Shown here: one piece after another, positions 24,472-37,900 of the stretch | Position numbering within the stretch: position 1 is the stretch's first letter | Layout of the letters: each line of letters begins with the position of its first letter | From: Paralvinella palmiformis | Lineage: Eukaryota > Annelida > Polychaeta > Terebellida > Alvinellidae | DNA length: 64,000 bases | Direction: 5' to 3' | NCBI GenBank assembly: GCA_025642065.1 | Contig: JAODUP010000145.1 | Location: 699,001-763,000 of the forward strand | Made by a program: the position numbers and the translations under genes | Notes under the pieces: model-generated | Seen by the model: the letters and a program-made list of their open reading frames with translations, nothing else | The model's database searches: none | Told to the model about the DNA's origin: nothing

Positions 24472-25715
24472 ATTTTTTCAGCCACCCCCACCCCGAAATT
24501 ATCACCAGAAGTTGTCATCTGTATAAACTTAAATTAATAATTGTAGTTCCTGTTTATGCCTTGATTAATACATTATGTATTCATGTATTATTGTATAAAC
24601 TGTGTTATTTATTATTATTAGTATTTATTATTATTATTATTATTATTAGCGCTAACTTATGTATGCATGCACTATATAATGTAATAATAGTAAGTTTTTT
24701 ATATTACTATATTTTATTTACTAATTTTACTATCTATGTAGGTGCATCTTAAATTGAGGAAAATCATGATTGATTCACTTATGTTTATATAGATCTGCAT
24801 TATATATAATAAATTTGTAATTCACTTTTAAAATAAATTTACCAAAACGCTAACAAACAAGTTTAGTTTTATTGCAGCGTATTTCCGTGTGTGGATTTTT
24901 CCAGTTTAAACACGATTTTATTTTATTCGACATGCGTTATATAATTATTTTATTAACTATAGACACAATACTATTATCCTATATTAATAAATTTACATGA
25001 CGCTTTTAGGAAATCAGTATAGGCACAATACAGTTTCCCACTTGATAAGCACTAATTGTCCGGTCCGCTGACACTTCTGTTCGATGTATCCAGGCCTTGT
25101 TTATATCGAGCTGCACATCTTTGTCACTTTAAATCAATGCCAGTGTGTATTAATTAATAACAAGAAGACGCGCCCAATAAATAATCAATTCGTTCGAAAT
25201 GATTAGCCCCTTTATAGACACCGTCAGCGAAAGTTGCTGGGCAATTAATGACTTGTTTAATTGCATCGTTTTAACGATTCGGCTTGAATTAAGTTAAGGT
25301 AACACATTTAGCATTTAAAGTGTTCTAATAGCCACCGGTGATGTTCTGATTTGAGGAACTAATATGATTATTTATCGGGATTCCGTCTAAACTGCCTAGA
25401 TAATATTCACGACATCACTCGACTGTCGAAGGCATCCGAGGTAGTCGAACCCACAGGACGTGTTAAAAACTATTGGGCTTCGAACGGGAATTGGCTCGTA
25501 CGGAACACGAGCTACGCCAAAATAGCCAGCACTAATTAAAACCCTTATAGATTGCAGGTGCTCACTCTATAACTATAAGGAGACGAAACAGAATAAGAGA
25601 TAGCGCTCTATTTATTATTCAGGTAATTTAGGTAATCATAGAATTTAGAAGATAATAAGTATACATGAGTGGTTATTAGAAGAGCCTTCATCTGCGCTAA
25701 TGGTAGTCACGTGCT

Positions 25716-26035
25716 AACCGCCTCTATGACCTAGTGGGTATAAAAACGTGGGACTTTCTTACTCGTGGCCATGCTGTGCGGGAGGTCGGATGTTCGAATC
25801 CCGGCCATGGCCCTATAGTAGGAGGAGCTTTCCATCCAACCAACCAGCTGGCAAGGTTTTCTCCACCGAATATGCCATCTATTGTAAATTCTAAATTTAT
25901 TTAGAAATAGCCACCTTGGTGAAGCAGCAGATTACAGACCATGCATGTGCGTCTCCCTCATTTGAGGTAGCTAAGCCACGCAAAATAACTGTTTTTCGGC
26001 CATTATTATAATTATTACGTCACTAGAGAATACTC
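25716..26035 (+). mobile_element. SINE family C (tRNA-derived)
   Basis: The head has ATGACCTAGTGGGTA (A-box region) and ATGTTCGAATCCCGGCC (B box). The body contains GGCAAGGTTTTCTCCACCGA, ATGCCATCTATTGTAAATT and CTCCCTCATTTGAGGTAGCT, ending with TTTTTCGGCCATTATT. Minus-strand copies lie at 42652-42925 and 44765-45055. Confidence 0.82.
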
Positions 26036-26653
26036 AATTTAAGGTTATTCTAAACGCCGACTGTTGACCATATGGCACGCTATAAACGCTCTTATTGTAT
26101 AGCAATTTTTATTAATTATTCAAATGCGCAAGAAAGTAAACATATGCTTATTCTCTAGCTCGCTAAATTGTTATTTATCATTTATTGCTGACTGAAAATA
26201 ATAAAGTTTCCCTTTCTTTATGATAAGAAAAAAAATAAGTGAACTAAAAAATTAAACATTAAAAGAGCGAATATTTTAGTTTCTTTGGTAATGTCTCCTA
26301 CTATTCGCTATAAATCTCCAGTTCCCAGAGAACTATATATAACTTGATTCCTTCTTGTTTCTCCGGATCAATAAGATAATTAGTTCTAAGTGGTATTCGT
26401 CGGCACATCAGCGGCATCGTGAAAATTATAAATAACCTTACCCAATACTAATTTCTGCTATGTACGACGTATCATTCTCTGCTGTGTATCTGGCCGGACA
26501 CCAGAACATTCACAGTATATCTGTAATGCCGGCAATCATGTGCTGGAGATCGATACATACGCAAATATAAGTTGGGTATATAGGGTAGGCATATAGGTCA
26601 GGCACTACGGTTCAAGTCTTTCAATGCAATATTTATAACCAACAGCAATATTT

Positions 26654-26712
26654 AATTTAGAGAATATTCAAACTAAGTGAATATGTTTAAATTAAACAAT
26701 GCTGGCGTCAGA
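26654..26712. repeat. 59-bp direct repeat, left copy
   Basis: Begins AATTTAGAGAATATTC and ends GCTGGCGTCAGA. By reading it is identical to 27048-27106. Probably a target-site duplication far longer than the 5-20 bp usual for SINEs. Confidence 0.9.
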
Positions 26713-27047
26713 AGCAGTCGGCACTTGGTGCCAACGGTTGCAGGTTCGAACCCCGTAAGAGGTCGAAACTTTTCCAGGGATTAATTTCTCGGCTCACTAC
26801 ATCGTGGGTGGCTGACCACGTTAAATGGCGCTGCCGTCTCCACTGAATTATTTAAAATAAAGGGGGACGTTAAAAACCCCCTGAGGACGTAAAACACTCT
26901 GGCAGTGACCACCCTCAGGGTATTTCGGCTCCATCTTTCCGTACTGCTCCCCTGTGAGTGGTGGGGGAGGAGGTTTCTCAACCACTCCAACATAGAGGCT
27001 GTGCTGATTAAGCGACAGCCTGGGGATTCTCCCCGAACAACAAAACC
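26713..27047 (+). mobile_element. SINE family B, flanked by a 59-bp direct duplication
   Basis: The head retains GGTTGCAGGTTCGAACCCC (B box). The body has ATCGTGGGTGGCTGACCACG, GGGTATTTCGGCTCCATCTT and GGGGATTCTCCCCGAACAAC. The element lies exactly between two identical 59-bp segments (26654-26712 and 27048-27106). Confidence 0.85.
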
Positions 27048-27106
27048 AATTTAGAGAATATTCAAACTAAGTGAATATGTTTAAATTAAACAATGCTGGC
27101 GTCAGA
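27048..27106. repeat. 59-bp direct repeat, right copy
   Basis: Second copy of the segment at 26654-26712, directly after the SINE tail. Confidence 0.9.
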
Positions 27107-28139
27107 TTGTAGAATCGCTTAGTTAATCGCATTATACAAATTAAGTCAGTTATATTTCTTTTATTATTCAAAAGAAAAATATAATTAAAAGGTGTTACTG
27201 CATGATTATTTTCAGCATGTACTATTCTCACACTAAGTTCATTCCAGTCGGTCATAAATTTCATTAACCTTTTAAAGTTAATATTTTTCTCCTTTTTTTG
27301 TTTATACACAGGAAAAGGTTTATTTTACAATGAACTAGATGGCGTTTGTATTTTCCTTTTCAGAATATTAACACTATATATACTATTATACAATTTTATT
27401 GATCCAGAATGTAATGTAGCGTGTCGATTATGCTGAAGATATTGTTTTGTTGATAGACTGCAAGGCACATTTTAGGTATTCTGACAACACGCCAGAAGAC
27501 CATCGTGCCAACCAAGGAGAATTTTATCTAATAAAGTTATATTCAGGTATCTTCCAGCATTATTTTTTAAGCTTAATAAAAGCAAGGCAGAACGTGTTCC
27601 CTGGTATCATCAACTGGAGAAATAATTATGTCAATGAAATTTAGGTCTCCGGCTAGTTGAAGAATTAATTGTTTGTATTTATTTATAGAAATATATTCAA
27701 CAAATCATACATGTCCAGTGTGTTATACTTCTCATATGAACCTAAAATGCAACAATGCTGGAAAGGAGAATGTCAGAATCGCAGTGGAAACAACCCAAAA
27801 GACCGAGTTATTTTCTAGTTAATAAAGAATCAGAACAAATATTATTTTCGTAGTATGACAAATTTAGGGAATGCGTATAGACCGAAAAAATGAATCTCAC
27901 CAAGTGTGTTGAAAACTAAATTCAATGTTAGCAACAAGACTTCAATTTTGACCGTTAGATGTCGCCACTGGTTAAATCAGAGTTAGCATTAAAAGCCCAC
28001 GCTGTATACTGGTCGTAAAAAGTAAGGGGTAAATTAACATATTTGACAAGATAATACAGCAAGAGCTTTTGCGATTTTTCTAACGAAGAAAATTATCTTA
28101 GTTAATTAATTCTCCTAATATTTATTAAATCTCTTCCAT

Positions 28140-28960
28140 CTTCACGGTTTTAACGGCTGAACGACTCGGCACTAGGCGGCGGCGGCCATATCTTTTGTCC
28201 AGTAGTGTAACATCCGGGTCTCGACGAGCTCGCCGAAGTGAAGTGTTTTCCATTCGACGGCGTTCGCATAAATTTCGACGAAAATCACCGATTTTGGCGC
28301 GCCGACGCTCGAAATTGCCACCGAAATCATGTGTAAGGGCGACGCGGCGCACGTTCTGTCCAACGTGGAGCTGATTCTGCCGTGGAACGTGGTCGAGGCG
28401 TGCTACAATTTAGAACGTAATGATAGCACGAATTTCTTCGCCACGAATGAAGTCGAGGCGACCACCAGCCAGATCTCTCTCTGCAAGCTGGAGGATAATT
28501 CCATACGAATACAAGTGACAGGTGGGTACAGTTGGCCGATCGGCCATCGTCCGTGCCGTTTCGAGGCCGATCCAGCGGCCGTTCGGCCGACGAACGGCCG
28601 GATACGCCGTCGTAATCTATCATAAGGCACGTCATAAGGACCGATGGCGTGATGACGCCGCTAGCATGTGTATAGTTTATTGTAGCCGACGATCAGAACA
28701 GTACGATAAAATATCCGAAGCGCGCCCTATATCATTATGTGCGCAATATTTTTCTACCTCGGCTCGAAGATGGCACCCGCTTCGCGTTCGGCTCGGTGCT
28801 GGCTCGAAGATGTCGATTTTTTCCCCCGGTTTTATGCCATACTGCTGCCATACTCGTACGTCTGTTAACAAAGCTTAGTTTTGTGCTTGTTTTGGCGGCG
28901 AGCCAGCTTCGGACTATTTGTCCGACGATTGGCGAACGAAACGATTTAACATCGTTATGA
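28140..28960 (+). promoter_or_regulatory. CpG-rich promoter region and first exon of the zinc-finger gene
   Basis: In an otherwise AT-rich window this segment is dense in CG dinucleotides (GGCGGCGGCCATATC near 28175, TTTTGGCGCGCCGACGCTCG near 28292). It spans the presumed transcription start, exon 1 and the beginning of the intron. The GCGGCCAT block is reminiscent of a YY1-type site, which is inference. No TATA box was identified. Confidence 0.55.
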
Positions 28961-31900
28961 TATCATAACTTGTCTACGCTAAATTGGCCCCCCCCTTAAA
29001 CGTTCCTTCTGTGGCTAAATGCCTCCTCGGTTTGGACTTTTGGTCATTAGTGACTGGTATTTAAATTCGGAAACCTTTAGCTAGGTCATAAAATGGCTGA
29101 TATGTTCAGGTTTAGGAGTCCCACAACTTGGCTCATGTCCGGAATACCTAGCTGTCATGTCCTGGCCCCATGATGATAAGGACCTCATGACAACTTAAAT
29201 TGGACCGGTACCATGGCCTGGTTACCCTCACCTTGTCATGTTAGCCACTTACATCATATAGCAATAGTCATACTGGTTTTTCCCTTTGCTTAGTAATGAA
29301 TTGAGCTTATTCAGTTTGAGCTTCTTATCCCAGTGATCCAGGTTAAACCCATTACACTGGGTGAAAATAAACATGGTGTTATAAAGGGGACTGAAAATCT
29401 TAATGCTCATTTCGAATCGATTCCCTGATAAATAATATTTTAGACAAATAAAGCACACACAGAGATACATGATATTAGATACATCCACTGAGTGGACCCA
29501 GTATTGCTATGATGGCAGGTTTTATACAGCTTTTTCAAATCAACACCCCTGCCATGAAAACAAGTTATTACGATATTGCACGTGGACTCATTCAATAACA
29601 ACCGATTTACAAAGTACGTTTGTTTACATTATGATTGGAAAGTGATTAATTTGACCGTTTCTGTGTTTAATTAGTGGCTAATTTAATAAATGAAGCACTA
29701 ATTTTATAACAAAGACGATATAAAGCCCTAGAAAGCGATATTTCAAGATATCTCCTGTCATGTTTCAATATTTATATTAATCAAGGGTGTCAACCAGTGG
29801 TTCACCTGCAGATTGAGCTGTGATAGTATCAAGACTGATTAGATTAATATTTTCCAGTGTACTCAAAAATAATTCTCTTGGTTATCCAAGAAATTCACGC
29901 AGGATAAATATTTTCAAAATATTTATTTATTTGAATACAAGAATTATTCTTCAAAAACTTTTTTCTTCTAAAATTAGAATATTTTATTTAAATTAAAATA
30001 TCACTTCACAATAAACAGAGCTGCAAAGTCTGAAAAGGTTATCATCTAAATAAAGTAAAAAATATTGATATTTTCAAACAAATTTATTTTCACTTAATAA
30101 AACTTATTTTTGGGTCATATTTTTAATGCACATGGTGAACCACTTTCTAATTTAGTTTGCTTATGTCAAAATAATATTTCACACACTGCTACAACTCTTC
30201 CAGTACATAGTTCCAGCAAATTAATGCCTCAGTGCCAGCAAGAGTGTACGCACTGCTGCCATCTTTCGAATTCGATCAGCAGTTGTGAACTCAAAACTGA
30301 ACTGTTTTTTTTTTAAATCCAATATTTGAATAGGTCTGTGTCTCTGGATAAATAATGTGTGGCCCTCTTTTCCAAACCACTTGTCTCTTTGGAGCAGATA
30401 CTGTGACACTCGTTATAAGCACCATTTGTCTCATGACTGTTGAATAAAACGGGCCCTCGTTTTTTTCGAAGATGGTGAATTCATGAATGGAAACCTCACC
30501 TTCCAATCTAACAATGCTACATTCGTACACAACACAGTGCCAAACCATATTTCACAATGATTCTATAAACTCCTATACATCGAAATATACTGGTCATAAC
30601 ACATAAAACACAATATTAGCACTCATATTACACAATGTAAACAAAACCAATTCCACAACAAAACAAGTAATGGTGGTATTCAGGGATGGGTAGTTGATTG
30701 TAATCGATTGCATGATATCAAGTATAGCCAGATCCAGTGTAATCATAACTGATTACATTGTAATCGTAATCATCAATTACTTTCAGTTACACAAGATGTT
30801 CGATTACTTACCATGTTATATCATGCCAGAGATATGGTTTGGTATGTAAGGCAAAAGTTAACAATAGAATTGGATCACCCATTGACAGACTGTGTCATAT
30901 TTATACACGTGATGATTTGTCAGTTTATTGGTTCTATGAACATTAAACTTAAAGGAAATTTGTTGAAACACTATTTCAAATGTTAAACCCAAGCAGTCAC
31001 ACAGCCAGCAATCATGCATGGCTTCTTTCTGACGCTGTAGTCGTTTTAACTACAGCTTCAAATGATCCTGATTGGCCAGCAGTCAGATGGCAAGTAGCCA
31101 ATTAAATTAACCCATCCAATAGTGAACATAAACAAGGCTACATCTTGGCTCCGGATAGACATGATACAATGTGACAAATGGGGGCATTAGACAAAGATCA
31201 AAGTACAGAATTAGGAGGTGGCTGAGTTACAGATGAAAAATATAATTTAAAGCATAGCAATAATTTAAGACTGAAAAAATGGTCCATTTACAGAGGTGGT
31301 CAAGTTGGAGTTGGGAGTTTCACTATATTCTAATTATCCAATTTATTATATAAACCTTACCAGCCTATAGCCATGCCATGCATGATGCATTTCATTACTA
31401 AATATATATTCATACAATTCCGTTCATATTGTTTGCACTATAAATGCCTGTGCAGATCGCAATCGAAAATATCGCTGTGATGAGGCTAGCGCTGACAAAA
31501 GAATCTGTATGGTAGCCTTATGACGGAAATATTTTCTATGGCGATTTTAAATAGATCTCCGCAAAGTTCGAACTATTTAAGGGTTTCCCGATGAGTGGGA
31601 CAATTAGGCTGACAGTGACATGTCTATTGTTTACTTTTCCCTGATAATTCACCATCCAAATAAAATTATAAAGTCTCAAAAACAAACTATTGGAGAGATT
31701 GTGAAATCCCAGCTAAAGGAAGAATATGTTCTAGAGAACATTGTCCTGGGCTAAAAGATAACTGAGGAAGACACACAGGTGGATATCATTGTCAAATTGA
31801 ATATCAAACCAGAGTAATCCAGAATATGTAGCATGGGGCATTTGTAAATGGTTGGGTACCGAATCTTGCAAATCTTTCAGAAACTAGTACTTTGTGTTAA

Positions 31901-34900
31901 AAAATTCCGAATGACCTTATGTTTTCAGTGGTTTATTTTATTTTTGTCTCCACCAACCCTACTTTTTGGAAGCAAAATTTCCTGTAAAACAAGTATTAAA
32001 AAATATTGGTCTATATTGTGTTAGTATCAAAAAATGATTCTAATTATGTCATTTTGTTAGAGAAGCTAAACTATCTGATTTTTTACTCTCAGATACATCT
32101 AAAAAGAAATATATACATGTGTATTTGACCTAAAGTCTTCTTTCAGGGTACTGACAGCACAGGGAATTTTAAAATTCGTAAAATCCTGGGAAAAACCATA
32201 TTTTTATGCCTTCATTCCAAATTTATAGCATTATGGGTTGATGGAGGCCGTGTTACTAATAAAAAGTTCAATCAACATGCAATATATGCACACAAATACC
32301 AAGTATTGTATATACTCAAGTATAAGTCACATATAAGAAGCACCTGTTTTTAGAACCACTAAAACTCCCTGGAGTCGAACCCGTATATAAGACACACTAA
32401 AATCAGCAATATTGATTCAAAACAAAAAAAAATCATCATCATCATCACTCTCTTCACTGAACATCTGTTGTATCTGTTCGTGTGTCATCATGTTGTCGCC
32501 TTCTTCGTTGGAGTCAGTGTCAGATGGGTCATACTGTCCAGCCCACAATACATCATTTTCTGTGCCATCTAAATCATTGCTGATAGAGCACTTATTGAAT
32601 TTGAATGATTTTGGTAATGATGGCAGGGTTGATTTAATCCCAGGCCGTTTTCACCCACTGTTTGATCATAGGTAACAAAGGCTTTAGGTTGCTTGCTGCT
32701 GTGCATTAGTTACTGTATTGCTGTTTGAAGTAGTTTATTAGTACTAGTAGTTCTCATGTGCCATCTCTGGAAGTAATTAACACATTGTTTGCTGTATTCA
32801 TTTTCCTTTGATGTGGCTTCTGTGGTCATTCTTTGCATGGCCTCATTTACCATTCTGTTCAATTACACACGCTCACATCATGACAGGTCTTTGTGATCAC
32901 TTCACTAATTAGAGCATCGGATTAAATAATCGTGGCAGTTATCATGTTTAAGTTTGGATTTGAAAGACAACAGAGAAAACGCTTCTAATGAAATTTTTTA
33001 TTGTTCATATATTCAATGTTAATGTTGAAAAATTCCTCCTAAATTATGCCAAATATTACCTTCCCCTATAGTATGACATGTGTATAGATGACTTGGGCAT
33101 GACGTCACACCGCTTCCATAAATACGGTGCACGCGCGTACTCCATGGCAGAAAAATTTAAACAATCCAGAACCACTCAAAGGATCGCATATCAATAAGTT
33201 ATTACCAATTAGATCTAGACTTTATGTGGAAAATATAAACTAATTTAATTATTATCTTTTATATTATGTAGATATATTATACTATTTGTAAGTAATTCAG
33301 ATTATATTAAGGGTTTGAGTGCCATTGAGTTGGAAAGTTACAACAGAAAGTTGACTGCGTCTAACAATGCCAATTTAATCGACCCGTATTCAATACTGGC
33401 TACAGAATAGATATGTGATGTCAAGAAACTACCTGATATTACTTAGCAACATGTCACTACATATCTGATTGACACACCCTGAGAATACTCCAAGGCGAAT
33501 ATGAAAGCTTACCAGTCACTAGAAGCCTATGGCATGTTTGAAGATAAACATGCCCATGTTTTTTTCTTCTTTTTCTCAGAATGTAAATCCAATGCAACAA
33601 TATATGTACCAATTAAATGGCTGGTCCATATCAGTTGAATGTTGACCAGTTACAGTCTTCGCAACATACATAGCAAGGCAGCAGAGATCACTATCTGTAT
33701 GATTTTTTTATTTATTCGCCTGCTGGGAATGGCATGTATATTTGGTATACTATTGATCATGATAACGCATTCTTACATGGTATCAAAGAGATATTTTATG
33801 CTAAATTTACTTCTATGATTTTACCAGAAATTGTAAGTAGGCAGCATGACATAGCTATAGATATAGAGAGATATCTTATGCATGTGTCAACTTCCAGTGT
33901 TAGAGCCCATGATATCTTGTTCTAAGCATGACTGTAAAGTTGAATTATATCATTACCCATATGTGAATATCATACTTAGAATGCATATAGATATAACTTA
34001 AATACTTTGCTCACTGTTCACTTTGTATTGTTATAATTCTAATTTAGTTATTTATTGTCATGAACTGGGATATGGCAGCAAGTAGCACTGATGTATGTAG
34101 AGGCTAGAGAACAAAAGGAGTCAACATGTGCTGCTTGTAAATATTTATTTATGTACAAACACAACCAAGCAAAACATATACAAATGACATGTACATTAGT
34201 GAACCGACTAGGCTTGGTTCAGTCTCACCCTGCACATTATTTTATAATACAGACAATAATTATCATTTGGTTATTATACACTTATTGAAATTGACAGCAT
34301 TGCATCATGAAATCTATTTCTGTGATAGATACAATACTATTACATAGTCTAAACTTTTCCAAACTGCCAATAACTCTCTCTACATGTATTTGTACATTGG
34401 ATAGTTGCCTTGATATATCAATATCTTTTACATGCAGTTCTGTTTTGTGAAACATGGAATCTTTAATATATTATCTCACACTCAACCACCCCAACCTGCA
34501 GATAGAACTGTCACTGCATCAACTGGACTTATGCCTATTAGATATTTGCATGGGCAGTTAAATTACTAGATTTCACTGCAGTCTATAATACAAATAGAAT
34601 CTCTATATTTTCTTCTGAAACATACAGGCATATGCTTTCTAATGTTATATCTATCTGGCCATCCAATCAAAGCCCTCACATATTTGGACAAGACAGGTAG
34701 CCATAATCTATAAACATTAGATACAATAGACAAAATCGATTAGCAAAGTCTTCATGTAAAAGACCAAGTCTCAGCTTCATAAAAACAAGCAGTACATGGT
34801 CTTCTACATAAAGACGTGCATGACACATAAATTTAATAGCCCCGTATAAAAATGTATACTATCATTATTGTCCTTGGTGACATAAAACCCGAAAACATTT

Positions 34901-37900
34901 GACTTCCATTTTCTGCTCTAAGTCAATAAACCTCTTCGTTATGACTCAGCAATTTGCTTTGGTACTATCGAAGGCACTCATCTTCCTTTCTTGGGTCTAT
35001 ATCAAATAGCAGTACTTTGACTGACATTAGATCTACCTTGCATTATACATAGGCACAAAATAGTATTATAGCAGATAAATTTATTCATGAGTCATGGATC
35101 CACGTAATGTTAGGCTCTAGTCTAGTCACCAGATAAGCATCAGTGTGTGTTTGATCACTTACAAATAGGTTGCCAAGAAAATCTGTCAAATGTTTGTTCC
35201 AGTTAATGAGGCATTGTTGTTGATTACTAAATCATGACATCGGACTGTCTCTTCGTTATAAATGAAAACAATAGCTGCGCATCTGTCTTTCTGCCACAGA
35301 GTATGCGTGCGCATCGACTTGACCTAGTTTAAATCAAAACATTCTGAAGTCATCTATAAGACGCACTCGATTTCGGAGTATAAAAAGTGTGACTTATAGT
35401 TATACGCAAGTATATACAGTAGTTGTGGGCAGGTAAAAAAAATTCAGTTTGATTCCCTCCGGGTAACCAGAACCTGAAAAATCGGTTGCCCGGGGCAAGA
35501 ATATTTTCATGCCGGGCTACTGGACAAGTGCATTTTTGAGACGAAAAATCATCAAATATGTGTGTGTGCATATCTGATGAGCAAGCCAATAAAAAAGAAT
35601 TCCTGTTGCATACATATACTTATAATCCAAGATGCAAAGCTGCCTGTGAGTGCCAGCTATGCTTAAAGCAGAGATTCCATTTACAAATTACACTGTATGC
35701 GACATTGCGGCATCCATGTGTTTCAGATACACCTCTCACCTTCTTACCTATATAGAATCACGCTCTAGATGTTATGGCCAACACTGTATCTGGAGACAAA
35801 TCCACTGAGTTGTAAGCAATCATGTTTGTGAGTCGGGGATGATTTTATTGCTGTTTGGTAATCTTTTCAGTCTGATAAACCAGAATGCAAATATTTGCTG
35901 CCACACCAAATTCTAAGCAGCATTTTCAAGGAGCTGGGGTGCACTTGCTGCCTTTGCTGTCATTAATTTCGAGCCCTGCTATTATTATGTAAGTCTTTTA
36001 AACCAGGGTTTAACCTGTGATCAATTTGCAATAAAACAGTATTGAATGAATTGATATGGTGGTTGACATTGTGTTCGTATTAGTTGGGAGCATGACAGTG
36101 AGTGTTTGTATGTTTTCTCACAATTTGTTTTCTGACCTCCTGTTAATCCATCAGAATCACCTGTTTATCCATGCCATCATATGTTAATTTTGCATGTATT
36201 CATCCCAATACAGTATATACATGTTTGACGAACATAAGAAATGTTCATAATTTACATATAAAAAGTTGTCTGAATTTGTGATTTAGTATTGGCAGTCACT
36301 CACCCTGCAGGAAAGTGACATAATTAATTATTTTCTTTAAACATCGAACTACCCAGAACTCATGGTTTTTATAGCATGTGTGTATCATAGATGATCAGAT
36401 TTGATAACGATTCATTCTCTTTGTAGTTACAGCATACGAACCAGATGAGACAGAAGATGATGTACATGGATCAAGTGGACAGAAATCTCCAGACAAGAGG
36501 CCGGAATACAGACAACAGTTAGAAGACGCAGAAGCCAATGAAGAACCTGTCGTGAAGAGGAAGCGGGGTCGTCCAAGAAAGAGCAATTCCGCCACTCCAG
36601 AGACTGCAACCAGTGAACGTGTGAAGAATCACAGGAATGAAGGTGAAGAAGATGACAGCAGGAGTGGCAGGACATATCCAACCAGATCACGTGGCAATGA
36701 GCCAGCCATGCCAGTCCTGCAGGCTATGGATGAAGAGGAACGTCTCCTCGGCCCGGAAGACATCAGCCTCGATATGATCTATAAATATGGGCCAATGATG
36801 AAGGCATATGAGGATCAGAAAAAGAAAGAGCAGGCAGCATGGGAACATCTACAGCAGCAGGTGAAGAAGATACGAGAAGGCCAGGAATCGGTCATAATCA
36901 TAATAAAGGGTGAAGTGGGTGACGACGATCTGATCAACAGAAGGATAGACAAAGAATATACTATTGCTGAAATAATTCATGACATACAGCCCGCTGAAGG
37001 TGAAGGATCAAAGGATGGTCAGGCTAAACTAGATGAGTACCTACAGGGGCCTGATGGAGATCCAACTGAGGTGGTTTGCATCCGTAAGCAGTCTGATAAC
37101 AACAAAGATGAATATGTTGTTGAAGACGAAGACGGTCGAAAAAGGAAATTTTTCAAGCGCCGCCGTGATGTGGCGACTAGAGTCGCCAAGGATAGCATAA
37201 CAAAGGATCAGCCAGTGTGGAAAACCCCACAGGGTAAGAAAACTGTCAGGATGGAGGGAAGCTACAAGCGAGAGTCGCCAGCTAACATACGGTGCAAGTT
37301 TTGTCCTCGTCTTTTCAAAGATCACTGCTACCTGTTTCGACATGTGAAGGCACACCATCCTGATAATCCAAAGGTTAAGGAATACCTGGAAGAGATTAAG
37401 CCGCAGATGAAAGTCCAGTGTCCAATATGTGATAAGAGTATCAGCAACATAGGCAACATAAACAACCACATGAAGCAGTGTCACCCCGATGGCGACGTGT
37501 CCGTGAAGTGTGAAGCATGTAACAAATGGTACAAGACGCCAGCATCACTGAAGCAGCATATGCGACAGCGACACAGCATGAACCCGAAGAAGATCACTTG
37601 TCCACAGTGCGATGTTCAGTTCACAGATCGTCGTGGACTCAGGGACCACATCAACTGTGTCCACGAGACAACGCAGGTATTTACATGCACCAAGTGCTGG
37701 AAGGTTTTCCTGACAAAAAGCAGGCTACGGCGGCACATGTACATCCATGGAGATCATCGGCACATCTGCCAGCAGTGTGGTAAAGGCTTCCACATCAAGG
37801 ATAATATGAACAAACACATCCGCATCGTACACGAGAAGAATGATGGCAAGATGTGGCGGTGTTCATACTGCAGCAAGGAGTTCCTGGTCAAGGGCAACCT

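Larger units (their letters stand above)
21261..28139. other. Intergenic spacer between the chitin synthase and zinc-finger genes
   Basis: The two genes are divergent. The spacer is AT-rich and holds SINE copies (21968-22190, 25716-26035, 26713-27047), a tetranucleotide array (22945-23232), (AT)n at about 23632-23674 and a coding-like relic at 24173-24471. No gene was otherwise recognised. Confidence 0.7.

Noticed and set aside
28125..28960. Multiple overlapping ORFs around exon 1 of the zinc-finger gene
   Set aside because: Few stop codons because the sequence is GC- and CpG-rich; only the frame at 28329-28521 splices in phase to the zinc-finger exon.
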